Source of the DNA: Deinococcus taeanensis
GTDB lineage: Bacteria; Deinococcota; Deinococci; Deinococcales; Deinococcaceae
Direction of reading: 5' to 3'
DNA length: 64,000 nucleotides
NCBI RefSeq assembly: GCF_020229735.1
Contig: NZ_CP083459.1
Span: 186,001-250,000 of the forward strand
Positions 60,880-64,000 of this stretch are shown one piece after another. How positions within the stretch are numbered: position 1 is the stretch's first letter; each line of letters opens with the position of its first letter. The position numbers were made by a program, and so were the translations under genes. Below the pieces are notes generated by a model that saw only the letters and a program-made list of their open reading frames with translations, was not told where the DNA came from and made no database searches.

Positions 60880-61095
60880 ATGCCAGCACAGAAAATAAGT
60901 GTGAGCCTGGATCTCCTGGGCTTCATCGAACAGGATCAAGAAGCACACCAACTCCGTTTCCGCTCAGCAGTGGTTGCCCAGGCCCTCGCCCTGCGCCGCG
61001 AAAGAGAACTCGAAACCCAGATGCCGGGGCCCTCACCGAATGGCAGGACGCCGCTGAAGCAGCCCTCTAGGACACGGTCGCCAGTGACCTCATGA
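60880..61095 (+). pseudogene. mazE: MazE-type antitoxin gene, frameshifted
   Basis: ATG 60880 opens MPAQKISVSLDLLGFIEQDQ then EAHQLRFRSAVVAQALALRR and ERELET, a ribbon-helix-helix antitoxin start. After about codon 43 the family sequence continues in the neighbouring frame (DAGALTEWQDAAEAAL), followed there by TAG at 61068-61070 and DTVASD. Original Trp at that TAG is plausible (TGG to TAG). So one frameshift plus one stop inactivate it. The MazF gene follows directly. Confidence 0.75.
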
Positions 61096-61457
61096 TGGGC
61101 GGCCCCGAGGCGCCGCGGTGACCTGTACCTCGCCGGCCCCGCCCCCGCCTGGTCCAGCGAAGCCGATCAGCGGCGACCTGTCGTGATCGTCAGCACCGAC
61201 AGCCTCAACCGCACCATCGACGGCCTCGGGGCCCGCGCCGTGACCGTGGTGCCTGTCACGTCAACTGTCACCCGGATCCACGACTTCCAGGTTCTGCTTC
61301 CCGCGGACCTGACCGGGCCCGATCAGGACGGCAAAGCGCAGGTGAGCTCCGCACAGTCAGCTTCAGCCGCCTGGGCCGCGCGCCCATCGGGTGGCTCCCG
61401 TCAGACCTGATGCGCCGCCTTGACGACGCGCTGCGACTGCGCCTGTTCCTTCCCTGA
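61092..61457 (+). pseudogene. mazF: MazF/PemK-type toxin gene, frameshifted twice
   Basis: The frame RRGDLYLAGPAPAWSSEADQ, then RRPVVIVSTDSLNRTIDGLG and VTVVPVTSTVTRIHDFQVLL, is the MazF ribonuclease core with its RRG and RPVVIVS motifs. ATG codons at 61092 and 61095 are out of phase with it by one frame. After GKAQV the sequence moves frame again to ELRTVSFSRLGRAPIGWLPS then DLMRRLDDALRL, the normal MazF ending. Two indels thus disable it, consistent with loss of its antitoxin. Confidence 0.8.
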
Positions 61458-61760
61458 CTTTTCCTGTGCGCCTGCCTGACGCCTCAGGACCATGTATAGG
61501 GCCCGTTGTGTCCTTCCTGCTGGTTCGCGCTGGGTTCGCCGTGCAGTACGGTAAACCTCCACTGCCAGACCCGAACGGTGGTCTCTCCCACCACCAGGCG
61601 AATCAACCAGCCTGCAGCGTGGCGTCACTGGATCGCCGCCATGCAGCGCGCCGCCTGAAAATCAGCCGGCCATGTGGGTCACACCGGCCAGGACGCGCTT
61701 CAGATGCCAGAACCGTCAAGCCCATCCGCTCTGTCCAGAAGGGGGCAGCCCGCGCAGTTG
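61458..61760. other. Intergenic, no gene supported
   Basis: This 303-base region has only short frames with mixed composition. No hairpin with a T-run is seen between the toxin relic and the convergent protease gene. Confidence 0.4.
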
Positions 61761-62624
61761 TCAGTCGGCCGTTAGGCCATCCACGTACGCCGCCAGGAAA
61801 TCCTGGGCGACGTCAGTATCGGTGCGGTAGGAGAAGCCCGCTCCCTGACATTGCTGGTTCAGCACAAAGGAGTTCACCGCCACGATCAGTTCCTCCTTTC
61901 CATAGAACACGGCCCCGCCAGAGTCGCCGAAACACAAGCCGCTCCCGCCTGTTCCTTTGCCGGCATTGCTGGTGAGGTGCAGGTTGTAACCTCCCGTCAA
62001 GGCACTGCGGAGATTGACCAGCTGCACGTTGCCGGAGTAGCGGACCAGTTCAGCCAGGCCGACAGGTTTAACCCCTTGCAGTCCATACCCGACAATCAAG
62101 AAGGTGACGTCCTGCTGGCCGCGCCCGGTGGCCAGGCTGTCGAGGGTCCCTTCCGGCGCAATGGTCGCCGGCTCGATCCCGACGACGTTCGCCCCCAGCT
62201 CCACGACGCCTATGTCGTAGGTGTTCGGGAAACCCGTGCCGTACAACGGATGAGCGACCGCGTCCCCCACGTACCCACCGGTATTCGTCCGGATCAGCGT
62301 GCGGTCGACTTCCGGGTCGAAGTAGGCGCGGACGTAAGCGATTTCTGCGCCAGGTTCATCCGCTGTGCAGTGGCCCGCGGTCAGGACGGTATTGGCATCT
62401 ACGAGCGTGCCGGTGCAGCGGAACATGGCCTGGTTGTCCGCGTTGTAGAACACGAGCAGGGCGACGTTGGGATGTGCGGTGCCGTCGCGCTGGCCAGAGA
62501 TGACCTGGGCGTGAAGGGCCTGGTCTGCGGGCACACCCGCGGCGGGTCCTGTGCCGCAGGAGGTCAGGGCCGCCGTCACCGAGAGAAGAGCACCGAGAAG
62601 CCAACGGTTGCGCGTGACAGGCAT
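61761..62624 (-). CDS. Trypsin-like serine protease lipoprotein, 287 aa
   Basis: The start MPVTRNRWLLGALLSVTAAL then TSCGTG is a lipoprotein signal with its lipid Cys at residue 23. The S1 fold follows, with His85 (VLTAGHCTAD), Asp137 (NTYDIGVVEL) and Ser235 (LCFGDSGGAVF). Three Cys pairs are possible. Length 287 is normal for a secreted bacterial trypsin-like enzyme. No PKD or other added domain. It is expected on the outer membrane surface. ATG 62624 is the start with a signal peptide. Confidence 0.9.
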   Translation of the reverse strand: MPVTRNRWLLGALLSVTAALTSCGTGPAAGVPADQALHAQVISGQRDGTAHPNVALLVFYNADNQAMFRCTGTLVDANTVLTAGHCTADEPGAEIAYVRAYFDPEVDRTLIRTNTGGYVGDAVAHPLYGTGFPNTYDIGVVELGANVVGIEPATIAPEGTLDSLATGRGQQDVTFLIVGYGLQGVKPVGLAELVRYSGNVQLVNLRSALTGGYNLHLTSNAGKGTGGSGLCFGDSGGAVFYGKEELIVAVNSFVLNQQCQGAGFSYRTDTDVAQDFLAAYVDGLTAD

Positions 62625-62674
62625 AGAAACTCCTGTGGTCCTCGAAAGCCGCTCTGTGGGAGGCGTGGCAGGCG

Positions 62675-63515
62675 CTACGTGTCCCGCTGGGAGCAGGGTC
62701 GGCGCTGAGGACGGATGAAGCGCCCGGCACGTTCAGTGTAGCCCTCGCGTGACCTTTTATACCTCAGCAGCTGACACTTCAAGATTTTTTTGTACCCGTC
62801 GCGAAAAAAGGAGTACTCAAAAGAACAAGGCGCGCCCAGAAGGTATCCAGGGACCAGCGCCCCGCCTGACTGAGCTGCGGCGAGAAGCGATGGGTGTGAG
62901 CGGGCGTCGGTGGACGTGAGCGTAGGAGATGGCGCTCTCTTGGGGTCAAGAGTGGCAAGCAGCTGGGGAAATGTCGGCCTGGACACATGTTTGTGTCGAG
63001 GCCGCCTTGAGAGGACGATACCAAGGGCATCCAGGCCCAGCCTAAACACGCTTTTGGCGTTGTCGCCGTGCTTCAAGGTCTTTGGTGGGGACTTCGTGGC
63101 CACGAGAGCCCCACTGACACCGCACCAGATGACGGCGAGTGCGACCACGCCAAACAGGAGGCTCAGCCGGTCACCATCGGTGAGGCGGGTCGCTTCCAGA
63201 TCGAAGCCGCGTCCCTTGAGCGCCTGGTGCATGTTTTCTGCATTCCAGCACCAGGCATAACGATTGGTGGCCTGGGTACTCCACCCGTGGTACGACAGAG
63301 AGAGGATCTCACCGTGGAGGTTCTTGCCTGCAAGAACCCGCATCCGAACGCCATAGACCGTGATCGCACAGTGCCAGCGGCGCAGTTCACCCGGTCGAAG
63401 CTTCTGGAAACAAGCCCGGACTTCGATGCCGTTGATGCGCGTGGTGGCGTGCAGTCGAATGGTCGGTTTGATGCCCAGGCGTTGCAGTCGACTGCTGATC
63501 CGCGGTAGTGCTCCA
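62675..63515 (-). pseudogene. IS4-family transposase, C-terminal half
   Basis: Minus frame: RINGIEVRACFQKLRPGEL, RRWHCAITVYGVRMRVLAG, RYAWCWNAENMHQALKGRGF (bearing the catalytic Glu) and the family C-terminus. The N-terminal half with both Asp residues is absent, and the frame runs past the IS end at 62763 into flanking DNA before stopping at 62675, so the native stop is lost. It is not functional. Confidence 0.85.
62763..63515 (-). mobile_element. IS4-family element, right part only
   Basis: The outer end CTCAGCAGCTGACACTT at 62763-62779 matches the IS4-type ends at 39893 and 41323. The minus-strand transposase frame is open from about 63515, but its 5' part is cut by the IS at 63520 and onward. 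It shares with other IS4 copies SLLFGVVALAVIWCGVSGAL and KTLKHGDNAKSVFRLGL. Confidence 0.8.
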
Positions 63516-63574
63516 AGGATGACTTTCAGCACCTGACCCTCTCGATGCGAGGGACGAGCACACTGGAGATCATC

Positions 63575-63862
63575 ATGGGGAAACAGCGAAAAACCTGGAG
63601 CACCGACGTCAAAGAAGCCATCGTCCTCAGCGTGCTGCGGGGCGAACTCGGAGTCGCGGAGGCAGCCCGTCAGCATGGAGCCAACGAGAGCCTGATCCAC
63701 ACCTGGAAAACACAGTTTCTGGAGGCGGGCCGTGCCCGCCTCTCTGGTGACCGACCAGACCAGGGCGTGACCATCCTGGAACGGGAGAATGACCGTCTCA
63801 AACGCATCGTGGCCGAAAAGGAACTGGAGCTCGATATTGCGCGAAAAGTGCGACGGCTCTGA
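63575..63862 (+). CDS. IS3-family-type transposase OrfA, 95 aa
   Basis: GGAG precedes ATG 63575 by 6 bases. The protein has the HTH (STDVKEAIVLSVLRGELGVA then EAARQHGANESLIHTWK) and a C-terminal leucine-zipper coil (VTILERENDRLKRIVAEKEL). OrfB starts in another frame before its end. It belongs to a different IS from the one at 3841: its HTH sequence is not similar. The IS enters from the left, cutting the IS4-type transposase. Confidence 0.85.
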   Translation: MGKQRKTWSTDVKEAIVLSVLRGELGVAEAARQHGANESLIHTWKTQFLEAGRARLSGDRPDQGVTILERENDRLKRIVAEKELELDIARKVRRL

Positions 63863-64000
63863 CGCTGGACGAGCTGATCGTTCTCTGGCAGAGCCGGCCG
63901 CACCTCAGCCTGCGGCGTTTTGCCCAGTACGCCAGCGTGCCGTACTGGCGGATGCGGGACCATCAGCACAGCGCGCCCGCGCGCTGTGCCAAGCAGCAGC
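63841..64000 (+). CDS. IS transposase OrfB, 5' part cut by window end
   Basis: In the frame one base behind OrfA, after AAAAG at 63844-63848, the sequence reads AKSATALTLDELIVLWQSRP then HLSLRRFAQYASVPYWRMRD, the beginning of a catalytic OrfB. The DDE residues lie beyond the window. Production probably needs a frameshift at CGAAAAG. Confidence 0.65.

Noticed and set aside
1..64000. rRNA, tRNA or plasmid replication genes
   Set aside because: None recognised by eye on either strand; a tRNA scan and a replication-protein search would be needed to exclude small or divergent ones.

Overview
The window is high-GC bacterial DNA that reads as a Deinococcus species, most likely a plasmid, megaplasmid or other accessory part of the genome. 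Pointers are a lexA-imuB-small gene-dnaE2 mutagenesis operon of the kind reported from Deinococcus, an HU protein with a Lys/Ala-rich N-terminal extension, DUF3006 plus ComEC-like metallo-hydrolase pairs, and many genes with a TAnnnT box about 6 nt before ATG (leaderless promoters, known to be abundant in Deinococcus). No rRNA, tRNA or recognisable replication gene was seen.

Layout. 1-1.0 kb: 3' part of a DinB-type polymerase. 1-15 kb: small unknown genes, a complete IS3-family element (3841-5096), decayed DnaJ and IS4 genes, a 264-base leader present twice (2091, 9109), a nuclease-toxin fragment beside a SUKH immunity gene, HU, and a second SUKH gene. 15-27 kb: HNH nuclease, tyrosine recombinase, two paralogous families (18.1 and 22.5 kb) each with a DUF3006 gene or relic nearby, a ComEC-like gene broken by an in-frame TAG, and an aldo/keto reductase. 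27.6-32.9 kb: the SOS mutasome operon on the minus strand with a palindromic operator candidate. 33-39 kb: tightly packed plus-strand accessory genes with overlapping stops and starts, including genes under 45 codons, a gene whose only sensible start is ATA, and its paralog which has lost its stop codon. 39-42.6 kb: IS graveyard (IS5 fragment, intact IS4-type element, its 220-base deletion derivative). 42.8-44.5 kb: subtilisin with PKD domains, interrupted by TAG just after the lipobox. 45-46.4 kb: AT-richer island with a ribbon-helix-helix gene. 46.4-59.9 kb: the best preserved region, with a 1176-residue GAF/PAS/GGDEF/HD-GYP protein, a transglutaminase / ATP-grasp / alpha-E cluster, a PAS-GAF histidine kinase and a membrane GGDEF protein. 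60-64 kb: a decayed mazEF module, a trypsin-like lipoprotein and two IS elements, the last cut by the window edge.

Working together: the mutasome (LexA, catalytically dead ImuB, DUF6504-like protein, DnaE2) forms a damage-inducible error-prone repair unit, possibly complemented by the DinB at the left edge. The ATP-grasp, alpha-E and transglutaminase proteins form a known peptide-modification cluster. The two GGDEF proteins and the HD-GYP domain make and break cyclic di-GMP. The rest is an accessory zone shaped by IS insertion, segmental duplication and point-mutation inactivation; several inactivating changes are explained by single G:C to A:T transitions.
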